A stretch of 45,768 nucleotides of DNA from the NCBI GenBank assembly GCA_031267685.1, contig JAIRYV010000034.1, positions 1-45,768 on the forward strand, written 5' to 3'. Positions 1-8,332 of this stretch are shown here, one piece after another (positions within the stretch are counted from its first letter, which is position 1; the number at the start of each line of letters is the position of its first letter). The DNA comes from Treponema sp. (lineage in GTDB: Bacteria > Spirochaetota > Spirochaetia > Treponematales > Breznakiellaceae). The translations under genes were made by a program, and so were the position numbers. The notes beneath the pieces are model-generated. The model worked only from the letters and a program-made list of their open reading frames with translations, was not told the origin of the DNA and made no database searches.

Positions 1-3000
1 GAAGGCTGTAAAAAACATACCCCAGAATCAATGCTGCTCACCAAAGGAAACATAAAATCACTTGAAGACCTTGTTGCTCGCTTTGCCATTGACGTCGTTA
101 CCAAAGAATTCTATAACGACTTGTTCAAATGGTATGATAACTGGGCAATTAACGCGGTCAAATTTCCCCAAGGTTCTGGCGCTGATGTGAAACTCGTCAA
201 AAGTGAAGAAAACCGGATACATTTAATACGCCTGATTACCCGCCTGATATTCGTCTGGTTTATCAAACAAAAGAAATTAATCCCTGATTGGATTTTTGAT
301 AAAAATGAAGTTTCAAAAGTCCTCAACTCCTTCAAAAGCGATAGTTTAACCGATAGTAACTATTACAACGGCGTTATTCAAAATCTATTTTTTGCCACAT
401 TGAATAAGCCCATAGCTGAGCGTGGTTTTGCAAAAAACAGCAGTGAGCATTATGGTATTAAAACGTACTATCGGGATCAAAAAGATAATCCTTTGTTTGA
501 TATAACTCACGATGCCTTTGTCAAAAAATTTGAGCGCGTTCCTTTTTTGAACGGCGGAATTTTTGAATGTCTTGACAAGAGGAATGAGCGTGAACCACAG
601 CAATACCACGACGGTTTTAGTCAGGAAAGTTCCCTCGCCGCCCTTGTTCCCAACAGTCTTTTCTTTGGCGGCGGTGAACACGAGGGGCTTATTGAACTTT
701 TTAACCGCTACAATTTTACGGTGGAAGAAAACACGCCTCAGGACATTGACATTGCGCTTGACCCTGAATTATTAGGCAGGGTCTTTGAAAACCTGCTCGG
801 CACTTACAACGAAGAAACCAACTCTACCGCCCGCAAGGAATCAGGTTCTTTTTATACGCCCCGTGAAATCGTTGAATATATGGTTGACGTTTCGCTTAAA
901 GAGTATTTGAAAGGAAAATTACCCACTGATGAGAACGAAGCGCCAAATAGAGACGACTTGATAGAAGAACTTTTCTCTTATCACGCAGAGGGACATCATT
1001 TTAATGAAAAGCAGATTGCCTGCCTGATACAAGCGATTAACGATTGTAAGATTCTCGACCCAGCCTGCGGCTCCGGCGCTTTTCCAATGGGTATGTTGCA
1101 CAAAATAGTATTTTTGCTGGCGAGACTTGATCCGAATAACAAACGCTGGAAAGAGCGTCAGATAAAACGAGCGGAATTAATTGATGACGCGGTATTACGG
1201 GATAAAATAATCGCCGATATTGAAGCCGCTTTTGAGCATAACGAGCTTGATTATGGCCGTAAACTATATCTGATAGAAAACTGTATTTATGGCGTTGACA
1301 TACAGCCCATAGCCATACAGATAAGCAAACTCCGCTTTTTTATATCGCTCATTGTCAGTCAAAAAGTGACAGACGCAAAAGATGACAACTATGGCATACT
1401 TCCCCTGCCGAACCTTGAGACCAAGTTTGTGGCGGCCAATACGCTGATTGGGGTACAAAAAAAAGACGAGCGTATGGCGTTATTTGAAAATCCCGGCATA
1501 GAGAAATTGCAGAAGCGGTTACTGGACATTCGCCACCGTCATTTCAACGCCAAGACAGCCAAACAGAAGTTTGAATTGCGGAAAGAAGACAAGGAAATCT
1601 GCGCTGATCTTGTGGAAATGCTGAAAAAAGAACACTATTACACCAATCAGGACGCGGCGCAGATGTCCGCCTGGGACCCGTATAACCAGAATGTGTCGTC
1701 GGTGTTTTTCGACCCTTACTGGATGTTCGGGATTAAAGACGGCTTTGACGTGGTGATTGGGAACCCGCCGTATGTGAATGCGCCGACTATGGTAGACAGC
1801 AATCCGCAATTGCGTCAGGCAATTATTGATTCAAAGCGGTTTGTTACGCTCTACCAAAAATGGGATTTGTATATTCCCTTTATGGAACTAGGAATACAAC
1901 TCCTTGCGCCGCAAGGTCAATTCGCTATGATAGCGCCTTATCAGCTAACCAATCAAACATACGCAAAAAAATTGCGGGAATTTATTGTCAATGAATATAA
2001 CCTCATAGAAATTGTAGATTTGAACGGAACAAAAGTATTTGAAAACACTACGATAAGCAACTGTATTCTGTTTATATCAAAATCACCGCCGAATGATAGT
2101 TGTTTTATATCCCATATCAATGAAAATAAAGAAATCACGCGAACATTCCGCCAATTGACATCTGATTTGGTACCGGATGAAAAAACATTCGTATGGAATC
2201 TTGCCAAAGGAAAAAGAGAAACAAACCGGCATTCTGAAATGAATGTCTTGGGCGATTTTTGTTATATCAGCGTAGGGATGGTGCTTAATGCTGATGAGAA
2301 AACCGCAAAAGGCGCGTTTTCCAAAGATGATTTGGTGAGTGAAGCTTACGATAAGGTTCATTGCCGTAAATATATCGAGGCAAAGGATATTGAAAGATAC
2401 CGGGTTAAAAGGATTCGTTACCTTGAATACAACACCGAACGCTGTCCCGATAAATTGAGGAGGCCGACTTTTAGAGAATTGTATAATCGTCAAAAACTCG
2501 TTATGAATTGTTTGGGGCTTATCAATGCCACTATTGATGAAACACAGTTTTTCCTGCACAATCATTCTTTGTATTGTGCCGTCTTGTGGAAAGACCTCAA
2601 AGGCATAAATAACAAGAGCATATCGGCAAGCGTAAAACGTTACTCAAGGTTTTCACGCAAAAAGATGGAAGCCTTGTCAGAACAAATGGACTTGCGCTAT
2701 CTGCTCGGACTGCTCAATTCAAAATACGCTTCCGCACTGTTATCCGCCATTCGCGGCGGCGATTACCACATATACCCCGAACACGTGCGAAACTTACCCG
2801 TTCCGGCAGTCCCGCCGTCCATCCAGCAGCCTGTTATCGACTTGGTTGACAAAATCCTTGCCGCCAAAGCCGCCTCCCTAAAGGCCGATACTTCCGCACT
2901 TGAACGACAAATAGACAACCTTGTGTATTGCCTGTATAGTTTGACTTGGGAGGAAGTCAAGGTGATAGAGCCGGAATTTCCGATGAACCGGGCAGAATAT

Positions 3001-3075
3001 GAGGGGATTGAGATGTATGGTCTTACAGAAAAGGGAGAAAATGAAAAAGGAAATAGTATATACAACCGCCTTTAA
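1..3075 (+). CDS. Type IIG restriction-modification enzyme, Eco57I-like (5' end outside window)
   Basis: N6-adenine DNA methyltransferase of the Eco57I/PglX class. The frame is open to base 1 with no stop before the first ATG at 31, so the gene probably starts upstream and its N-terminal nuclease part is missing here. Counting from 31, the SAM-binding motif DPACGSGAF is near residue 344, preceded by the family signature SGSFYTPREIVEYMV, and the catalytic NPPY motif is near residue 580. The C-terminal target-recognition half ends with the LLNSKYASALLSAIRGGDY and LVYCLYSLTWEE segments usual in this family. Such proteins normally methylate and cut DNA in one chain. The last 35 bases overlap the start of the broken CoiA-like gene. 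Class is secure; whether it still cuts DNA cannot be judged from this part. Confidence 0.9.
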   Translation, partial: EGCKKHTPESMLLTKGNIKSLEDLVARFAIDVVTKEFYNDLFKWYDNWAINAVKFPQGSGADVKLVKSEENRIHLIRLITRLIFVWFIKQKKLIPDWIFDKNEVSKVLNSFKSDSLTDSNYYNGVIQNLFFATLNKPIAERGFAKNSSEHYGIKTYYRDQKDNPLFDITHDAFVKKFERVPFLNGGIFECLDKRNEREPQQYHDGFSQESSLAALVPNSLFFGGGEHEGLIELFNRYNFTVEENTPQDIDIALDPELLGRVFENLLGTYNEETNSTARKESGSFYTPREIVEYMVDVSLKEYLKGKLPTDENEAPNRDDLIEELFSYHAEGHHFNEKQIACLIQAINDCKILDPACGSGAFPMGMLHKIVFLLARLDPNNKRWKERQIKRAELIDDAVLRDKIIADIEAAFEHNELDYGRKLYLIENCIYGVDIQPIAIQISKLRFFISLIVSQKVTDAKDDNYGILPLPNLETKFVAANTLIGVQKKDERMALFENPGIEKLQKRLLDIRHRHFNAKTAKQKFELRKEDKEICADLVEMLKKEHYYTNQDAAQMSAWDPYNQNVSSVFFDPYWMFGIKDGFDVVIGNPPYVNAPTMVDSNPQLRQAIIDSKRFVTLYQKWDLYIPFMELGIQLLAPQGQFAMIAPYQLTNQTYAKKLREFIVNEYNLIEIVDLNGTKVFENTTISNCILFISKSPPNDSCFISHINENKEITRTFRQLTSDLVPDEKTFVWNLAKGKRETNRHSEMNVLGDFCYISVGMVLNADEKTAKGAFSKDDLVSEAYDKVHCRKYIEAKDIERYRVKRIRYLEYNTERCPDKLRRPTFRELYNRQKLVMNCLGLINATIDETQFFLHNHSLYCAVLWKDLKGINNKSISASVKRYSRFSRKKMEALSEQMDLRYLLGLLNSKYASALLSAIRGGDYHIYPEHVRNLPVPAVPPSIQQPVIDLVDKILAAKAASLKADTSALERQIDNLVYCLYSLTWEEVKVIEPEFPMNRAEYEGIEMYGLTEKGENEKGNSIYNRL

Positions 3076-3446
3076 TGAGAATAGAATTCTTGTAAAGGCA
3101 AATGATGCTGAGAAAATAGGCACATATTTTTGTCCTATTTGTGAAAATAAGTAAACCGGACATAGCATTATTTGATAAAACAGGAAAAGTCTTTGCGGTT
3201 ATTGAAATTGTTGTTACACATAAACCAGAAGATACTGTTATAAAATATTACAAAGAAAATAATATAGTTCTTATTCAAATTGAGTTAGATTCAGAGAATG
3301 ACTTGGAAAATATTGATAATAAATTAGAATCCGCTGCTCGTGTGAACTGCATCTCGTTGTATAGGCGCGTAAAGCCGACCGCGCAGGTGAGCTGCGGCTT
3401 GTTGTATAGGCGCGTAAAGATGCAGTGTCTGACACTATGGGCTTGA
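3041..3446 (+). pseudogene. Remnant of a CoiA-like (zinc ribbon plus nuclease) gene
   Basis: Two short ORFs look like the two ends of one protein. ORF 3041-3154 (37 codons) has a good GGGAG ribosome site and ends in CPICENK, the first half of a zinc ribbon. A second frame opens at the GTG at 3141 with SKPDIALFDKTGKVFAVIE, a nuclease-core-like strand containing a D and an E, and runs to 3446. In CoiA-like proteins, the second CxxC/histidine half and a linker would lie between these parts. Here they are missing and the frame shifts. The last 35 codons run through a 45-bp repeat and are not native. The family assignment is inferred from motif order. Confidence 0.6.
3342..3419. repeat. Two copies of a 33-bp word at 45-bp period
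   Basis: The word GTGARCTGC..TGTATAGGCGCGTAAAG occurs at 3342-3374 and 3387-3419 with four differences. The repeat sits in the tail of the CoiA-like remnant and overlaps no other gene. It is followed by two copies of the palindromic word AGTGTCTGACAC at 3424 and 3486. It may be a dispersed intergenic element. Confidence 0.7.
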
Positions 3447-3559
3447 ACACTGTGAACGCGGCACTGGCGTTTGACACCATAGATTAGTGTCTGACACCAA
3501 TGCCGCCGTGTCAGGAAGCGCAAAGCCCCATGTATAAAGAATCTTGAATCAACTCTTTA

Positions 3560-4225
3560 CTAGGGAATAACGCACGAGGAGATAGCGCTCCAGTTCGATT
3601 TAGTGCCGCCCGACATAACCCAGCGCAGGGCGTAGAAGAACTTATCGCCAGAAGCATCCTGAGGGAACGTGTACTCCCACGGGTTATGAGTGAAGCTATC
3701 AGCTTGAGTCAGGGCGTTTATAGTGCGTGGCAGCGTATCACCAGGCTTGAAACGACCAAACGTGATGTTACAAGAGATGCTGCCATCTGGTCTCGCGCCT
3801 ATGTAGCGAATCACCACTGCCCCAGGACGTTTGTTATCATTCAACACCTTGCTTACGGGACCCGCATCCACTACCTTAGTACGGGTCGAGACATTATGGC
3901 GAACACCGATCCCCAGCCGTTCTTTGACATCGTCTGTCATCTTAGGGTTAAAGCGTATATGCTCCCGCGCAAAGGAACGCATAATAGAAACACAATAAGC
4001 CTGCGCCTCGTCCTTGTTGATACGGTTTGCCGTAGAATTCACATTGTCATGCGTAGTCTTTGCGTTTAGAAAAGAATCAATGGCGTTAGTAACGGTTTTA
4101 CAATCCACCTCAAGCCATCCATATAAGCTTTGGTTAGCTGTATCCCCCACAATCACATGCCATTGTCCAACTAAGTCAACAAGCTTCCCCTTTTGTCGGG
4201 GAACCCAATCATGTTGGTTAGTCAT
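3560..4225 (-). CDS. Unknown 221-aa protein, family A copy 1
   Basis: I do not recognise a function. The protein is the same length as the one at 9364-10029 and shares its layout: an N-terminal DW.P....L...V..W helix, a middle helical part, an LG[IF]..R/H strand near residue 110, and a C-terminal beta-rich stretch ending in GG.K..W....S..IP. No signal peptide or membrane segment is visible, so it is probably cytoplasmic. The second half reads like an Ig/fibronectin-type beta sandwich, which is inference. The start is supported by GAGGAGG 7 bases upstream, and a near-consensus promoter lies just before it. A 21-bp tandem array sits immediately upstream of that promoter. It is transcribed alone. 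Confidence 0.8.
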   Translation of the reverse strand: MTNQHDWVPRQKGKLVDLVGQWHVIVGDTANQSLYGWLEVDCKTVTNAIDSFLNAKTTHDNVNSTANRINKDEAQAYCVSIMRSFAREHIRFNPKMTDDVKERLGIGVRHNVSTRTKVVDAGPVSKVLNDNKRPGAVVIRYIGARPDGSISCNITFGRFKPGDTLPRTINALTQADSFTHNPWEYTFPQDASGDKFFYALRWVMSGGTKSNWSAISSCVIP

Positions 4226-4258
4226 ACCTTTACCTCCTCTCTCTAGATTTGTACTCTA

Positions 4259-4287
4259 TATATACATCTTTTTTATATTCTTGTCAA
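4259..4287 (-). promoter_or_regulatory. Sigma-70 type promoter for the 3560-4225 gene
   Basis: On the minus strand TTGACA (4282-4287) and TATATA (4259-4264) are separated by exactly 17 bases and lie about 35 bases before the start codon. The 21-bp array begins about 23 bases upstream of the -35 box. Confidence 0.75.
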
Positions 4288-4310
4288 GGTTTATATCACG
4301 ATTATCGTCC

Positions 4311-4478
4311 ACATTTCTTCTGTTCCCATCCGCATTTCCTCCGTTCCCGTCCCCATTTCCTCTGTTCCCGTCCCCATCGCCTCTGTTCCCGTCCACATCG
4401 TCTCTGTTCCCGTCCCCATGTCCTCTGTTCCCGTCCACATCGCTTCTGTTCCCATCCCCATTGCCTCTGTTCCCATCT
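4311..4478. repeat. Tandem array A: 8 units of 21 bp
   Basis: Eight uninterrupted 21-bp units with consensus CCATCGCCTCTGTTCCCGTCC on the plus strand, with partial units on both sides (4300-4310, 4479-4485). Variation is mainly in the first seven bases. The units are not palindromic. Because 21 is divisible by three, every frame is periodic; one minus-strand frame reads GTEAMGT-like heptads and another DGNRGNG. No convincing start or ribosome site makes this a gene, and its place just upstream of a promoter suggests a cis role. Confidence 0.9.
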
Positions 4479-4651
4479 ACATCGCTGGAAGGCTGTGTTT
4501 CAATGCGGACGGACTGCTTGAAAGATTGAGCGCGCCTGTAAGTTTCTTCCTTATTATAGACAAGCGAGTGTAACATGAGTCAAGAGCTAATGAAGCAATA
4601 GGCAGGGCTTAAACCGAAAAAGAAAAAAGTAACAATCTCTTGAGAAACCTC

Positions 4652-4806
4652 TTGACAGGCTTTTGCACTTATGATAGGCTTATCGTATGAACCGGGAATG
4701 ATGCCGTAAGGCTACTCATAGTCTGATTCCTTTGAAGACTGATCGACTATGCAGGTGAAGGAAGGGATAACAAGGCTGGAAATAGGTATCAACGAGTGTT
4801 CTCGTT
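4652..4806 (+). promoter_or_regulatory. Promoter and structured non-coding stretch (candidate small RNA)
   Basis: TTGACA at 4652-4657 and TAGGCT at 4675-4680 are 17 bases apart on the plus strand. The DNA after them has no ORF but holds a 7-bp stem CATAGTC/GACTATG (4717-4723 with 4745-4751) and a perfect hairpin AACGAG-tgtt-CTCGTT (4791-4806). No clear T-run follows, so the end of a transcript cannot be set. It could instead be a long upstream leader of larE. Confidence 0.35.
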
Positions 4807-4852
4807 AGTCAAGCGGGCGTTTTCTGTCTTGGCGTCAAGATAGTGTGGGAAC

Positions 4853-4881
4853 TTGACAAGTTTCTTGTTTCATGTTAACTT
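4853..4881 (+). promoter_or_regulatory. Promoter of larE-larB
   Basis: TTGACA (4853-4858), 17-base spacer, extended -10 TGtTAACTT (hexamer 4876-4881). Transcription would start near 4888, at the 5' edge of the hairpin-rich leader and about 110 bases before larE. Confidence 0.7.
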
Positions 4882-4885
4882 AATC

Positions 4886-4946
4886 ATGGCATGAAGCTAT
4901 GCCCCGGAGAACCGTGGGCTTCTGGGCGCCATGAATGGCCCTTTTT
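4886..4946 (+). promoter_or_regulatory. larE leader with mutually exclusive hairpins (attenuator or riboswitch candidate)
   Basis: GCCAT (4928-4932) pairs with ATGGC (4935-4939) across a 2-base loop, extended by GG/CC and followed by TTTTT at 4942-4946: an intrinsic terminator upstream of the gene. The same GCCAT can pair instead with ATGGC at 4886-4890, enclosing GGCA/TGCC (4888-4904), AGAA/TTCT and GCCC/GGGC pairings. This is the usual geometry of transcription-attenuation control. I cannot match it to a known aptamer class. If transcription starts at 4888 the 5' arm would be partly lost, which is a weakness. Confidence 0.5.
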
Positions 4947-4999
4947 ATGTTTCCTTAAACACAACTAGAAAACAATCCCACGAAGGGACGGAGTAAAGA

Positions 5000-5854
5000 A
5001 TGACGATGAATGTATCCCTCGATAAGATCGAGGGGAAGTATACGCGCCTTATCAAGCTGCTTACGGAGAAAGGTTCTGCTGCCGTAGCTTTTTCGGGTGG
5101 GGTGGACAGCTCCTTCCTCTGTTATGCGGCACGAGAGGCGCTTGGCGACAGGGCCATTGCTATTACGGTGGTATCTCCCATGCTTCCAAAAAGCGAGATT
5201 GACTGTGCCAGTGAAGTGGTGGCGAAGGTTGGGATCAGGCATTTCCTGATACAGGAGGACGAGATCGACGAGGAGGTTGCGGCGAACCCTAAAGAGCGCT
5301 GTTATTTCTGTAAGAAGATCGAATTCACTTCTATTTTGAATGAAGCGAGAAAGCACGGTATCCATACTGTGCTTGATGGTTCCAATATTGACGATCCGCT
5401 TGACTATCGGCCTGGACTCAAGGCTCTGGAGGAGCTGGAGATATTCAGCCCGTTGCGGGCGGCGGAACTCGGTAAGGCGGAGATACGGGAGCTTTCCCGG
5501 TGTTTTGGTCTTCCCACTTGGAACAAGCCTGCGTTTGCCTGCCTTGCGTCCCGCATCCCCTATGGGGAGCGCATTGACCGGGAAAAGCTCTCCCGTGTTG
5601 AAAAGGCCGAAGAAGCCCTGCGCCGTGTCGGATTCCGGCAGTTTCGAGTGCGTTCCCATGGGGACATTGCCCGTGTCGAAGTGGCCCCTGAAGAGAGGCG
5701 GCGTTTCTTCGACGAGGGGCTGATGGATTCCGTTTCGCGGCAATTAAAGGTGTTTGGTTTTCTCTATGTGGCACTGGAACTCGAAGGCTATTTGACGGGC
5801 AGCATGAACCGGGTATTGAAAGTACCAGATATGAAGGCAAGGTGTCTGACATGA
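5000..5854 (+). CDS. larE: LarE, ATP-dependent sacrificial sulfur transferase
   Basis: Makes the nickel-pincer nucleotide cofactor of lactate racemase-type enzymes by activating the pyridinium carboxylate with ATP and inserting sulfur. The PP-loop SGGVDSS spans residues 32-38. Cysteines are at 101 and 104 (CYFCKK) and at 181 in AFACLASRIPYGE, the place of the sacrificial cysteine in Lactobacillus LarE. The family has a single-Cys type and a type with three cysteines holding a [4Fe-4S] cluster, and this pattern fits the latter. Length of 284 aa is typical. Start at 5000 has GGAG six bases upstream. larB follows after 22 bases, so they are one operon behind the attenuator-like leader. No larC or larA lies in the window. 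Confidence 0.93.
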   Translation: MTMNVSLDKIEGKYTRLIKLLTEKGSAAVAFSGGVDSSFLCYAAREALGDRAIAITVVSPMLPKSEIDCASEVVAKVGIRHFLIQEDEIDEEVAANPKERCYFCKKIEFTSILNEARKHGIHTVLDGSNIDDPLDYRPGLKALEELEIFSPLRAAELGKAEIRELSRCFGLPTWNKPAFACLASRIPYGERIDREKLSRVEKAEEALRRVGFRQFRVRSHGDIARVEVAPEERRRFFDEGLMDSVSRQLKVFGFLYVALELEGYLTGSMNRVLKVPDMKARCLT

Positions 5855-5876
5855 GGTCGAAAGGTGGGCAGAATTT

Positions 5877-6533
5877 ATGAAGGATATGGACTTCGCGGTG
5901 ATTGATACCCAGCGGAAGGAACGCACTGGCTATCCCGAAGTAGTTTACTGTGCTGGCAAAACGGACGAGCAGGCCCTGGCTATCATCGCCTGCATGAGGG
6001 AGGAAAAAATCCCGGTACTGGCGACAAAGACAGAGGCCCCTCTTGCGGAACAGGTACAAAAACGGTTACCCGAGTCAGAGTATGACCCGGTCTCGAAGCT
6101 GCTCACAGTGGGCTGTTTTCGGGACAGGGTCGAGGGTCTTATTGCCGTTGTTGCTGCCGGAACAAGCGACCTCCCGGTTGCGAAGGAGGCTGTCGGCACA
6201 GCCGAGTTTCTGGGCAGCAAGGTTTTACTTGTTACCGACGTCGGGATTGCGGGCATCCACCGGCTTTTTGACCGGCTGGATGACATACGGAAGGCCCGTG
6301 TAGTGGTGGTGGTTGCGGGCATGGAAGGGGCGTTGGCCGGGGTTATCGCCGGGCTTGTTTCCGTGCCAGTGATTGCGGTTCCGACCAGTGTGGGCTATGG
6401 GGCAACTTTCGGGGGGCTTTCGGCCCTTCTGGGGATGCTTACGTCCTGTTCGCCCGGAATTTCTGTGGTAAACATCGACAATGGTTTCGGCGCGGGCTAT
6501 CAGGCCAATCTGATAAACCTCGCCGGAAGATAA
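5877..6533 (+). CDS. larB: LarB, NaAD carboxylase/hydrolase of nickel-pincer cofactor synthesis
   Basis: First enzyme of the nickel-pincer nucleotide pathway: carboxylates and hydrolyses nicotinic acid adenine dinucleotide to the dicarboxylate mononucleotide that LarE sulfurates. The C-terminal part is PurE-like: VAAGTSDLPVAKEA, then GMEGALAGVIAGL, VPTSVGYGA and NIDNGFGAG near the end. At 218 aa it is slightly shorter than many LarB proteins (about 250), missing some N-terminal residues. It follows larE by 22 bases with the same orientation. A CAGCGG/CCGCTG hairpin lies 23 bases after the stop (6556-6579) without a T-run, possibly the operon end. Confidence 0.93.
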   Translation: MKDMDFAVIDTQRKERTGYPEVVYCAGKTDEQALAIIACMREEKIPVLATKTEAPLAEQVQKRLPESEYDPVSKLLTVGCFRDRVEGLIAVVAAGTSDLPVAKEAVGTAEFLGSKVLLVTDVGIAGIHRLFDRLDDIRKARVVVVVAGMEGALAGVIAGLVSVPVIAVPTSVGYGATFGGLSALLGMLTSCSPGISVVNIDNGFGAGYQANLINLAGR

Positions 6534-6733
6534 ACAATCGTGTACAAGGTGGAGTCAGCGGTTCACGAAAGTTCCGCTGGAAGGTGGCGCAGCTAAGAGG
6601 CGATATGAAATAGAAATAGCGTGAACAGACACGTGTTAAAGCATTTTGTCAAGGGATGGCTTATCCATCAGTTGTAACTGAATGACAGATAGGTTAATGT
6701 ACTGGAGCAACATTCATGACTAAGGAGAAGATT

Positions 6734-8098
6734 ATGACAAAGAAAAAACACATAGTGCTTTGTGTTGCTATGTTGTTGTTGGTATCACTTATAGTCGGCT
6801 TGTCGGGGTGTGCCACAATGGGCGATGCGATGGCGTATAACAACCGAGGCAATACGTATTACAACAAAGGGGACTATGACCGGGCAATAGCGTACTATAC
6901 TCAGGCCCTGGGCATTGATCCCAATTATGCAACGGTGTATAACAATCGGGGTAATGCGTATGCCAACAAAGGGGACTATGACCGAGCAATAGCAGACTAC
7001 ACTCAGGCTCTGGGGATTGAGCCTAATTATGCTATAGCGTATAACCATCGGGGCATCGCGTATAGGAACAACGGGGACTATGACCGGGCAATAGCGGATT
7101 ACACTCAGGCGATCCGGCTTGACCCGACTTATGCGGCGGCGTATTACAACCGGGGCATCGCGTATAGGAGCAACGGAGATAACGACCTGGCAATAGCGGA
7201 CTATACCCAGGCTCTGAGTCTTGACCCCAATTATGCAGCGGCGTATAACAACCGGGGCAATGCCTATAGGAACAACGGGGACTACGACTGGGCAATAGTG
7301 GACTACACCCATGCACTGGGGTTCGACTCGAATAATGCGCTGGCGTATAACAATCGGGGTAATGCCTATAGGAACAAAGAAGACTATGACCGGGCAATAG
7401 CGGACTACACCCAGGCTCTGGCGCTTAACCCGAATTATGTGGTGGCCTATACCAATCGGGGCAATGCGTATTACTACAAAGGGGACTACGACCGGGCAAT
7501 AGCGGACTACACTCAGGTGTTGCGTCTGAACCCGGATGATGCGGTGGTGTATATCAATCGGGGCATTGCCTATGCCGACAGAGGGGACAACGATCGGGCA
7601 ATAGTGGACTTCAACCAGGCCCTGCGTCTGGACCCGAATGATACGGAGGCGTATTATAATCGGGGTAATGCCTATGGACGCAAAGGGGACTATGACCAGG
7701 CAATAGCAGATTACAGTGAGGCGCTGCGTCCCGCCCTGCATGATGCGGAGGCGTATTACAATCGGGGCAATGCCTATAGGTATAAAGGAGACAACGACCG
7801 GGCAATAGCGGACTACACTCAGGCTCTGGCGCTCAACCCCTATGATGCCGCGACCTATTACAACCGTGGCATTGCGTATAGGAACAAAGGAGACTACGAC
7901 CGAGGCATAGCAGACTTTACCCAGTCTCTGGTGATCGATCCCGATGATGCGGCGGTGTATTACAATCGGGGCATTGCGTATTACTACAAAAAGGACTATA
8001 CCCGTGCGCGTGCGGAGTGGGAGAAGGCATTGCAGCTCAACCCCAATGACACCGATGCCCGGGGAAATCTTGAGCTTCTGCGGAACATGGGGTATTGA
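6734..8098 (+). CDS. TPR-repeat lipoprotein (12 TPRs)
   Basis: A short lipoprotein signal peptide (MTKKKHIVLC.., lipobox LSGC) is followed almost at once by twelve back-to-back 34-residue TPR units of the form YNNRGNAYRNKGDYDRAIAD, ending with an 11-residue tail. It should be lipid-anchored on the outside of the inner membrane or in the outer membrane and act as a protein-binding scaffold; the partner is unknown. I chose the ATG at 6734 (AAGGAG seven bases upstream) over 6716. Units are very alike at the DNA level, implying recent 102-bp tandem amplification. The repeat opens a long antisense frame, which is a shadow. Confidence 0.9.
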   Translation: MTKKKHIVLCVAMLLLVSLIVGLSGCATMGDAMAYNNRGNTYYNKGDYDRAIAYYTQALGIDPNYATVYNNRGNAYANKGDYDRAIADYTQALGIEPNYAIAYNHRGIAYRNNGDYDRAIADYTQAIRLDPTYAAAYYNRGIAYRSNGDNDLAIADYTQALSLDPNYAAAYNNRGNAYRNNGDYDWAIVDYTHALGFDSNNALAYNNRGNAYRNKEDYDRAIADYTQALALNPNYVVAYTNRGNAYYYKGDYDRAIADYTQVLRLNPDDAVVYINRGIAYADRGDNDRAIVDFNQALRLDPNDTEAYYNRGNAYGRKGDYDQAIADYSEALRPALHDAEAYYNRGNAYRYKGDNDRAIADYTQALALNPYDAATYYNRGIAYRNKGDYDRGIADFTQSLVIDPDDAAVYYNRGIAYYYKKDYTRARAEWEKALQLNPNDTDARGNLELLRNMGY

Positions 8099-8271
8099 AA
8101 GTAGGCAGCATGGTAAGAGCCAATATGGGCTAGAAACAGTATGAAACGACAGTATGGAGACCTTCCACACTACGCTATGGAGAGCGGCTCAAAGATGAGC
8201 GGGCATGGGAAATTGTCCAGTAGCGACAGCAGGGTGTATATATGCACGAATAGAAGCAAAGCACAAAAATA

Positions 8272-8307
8272 AAGCAGGCAGAGCAATCTTTGTTACTCTA
8301 CCTGCTT
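8272..8307 (-). terminator. Intrinsic terminator for the minus-strand pseudogene
   Basis: AAGCAGG-c-AGAG pairs with CTCT-a-CCTGCTT across a 14-base loop. On the minus strand it is followed by TTATTTTTG. It lies just past the 3' end of the dead binding-protein gene. The rest of 8099-8332 holds nothing else I can name. Confidence 0.65.
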
Positions 8308-8332
8308 CGTGTGGTTCGTGAGGAAATTGCCT

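Noticed and set aside
6785-8170. A 461-codon minus-strand ORF opposite the TPR gene
   Set aside because: It mirrors the 102-bp TPR periodicity, has no ribosome site or known motif, and the plus strand encodes clear TPRs with a lipoprotein signal.
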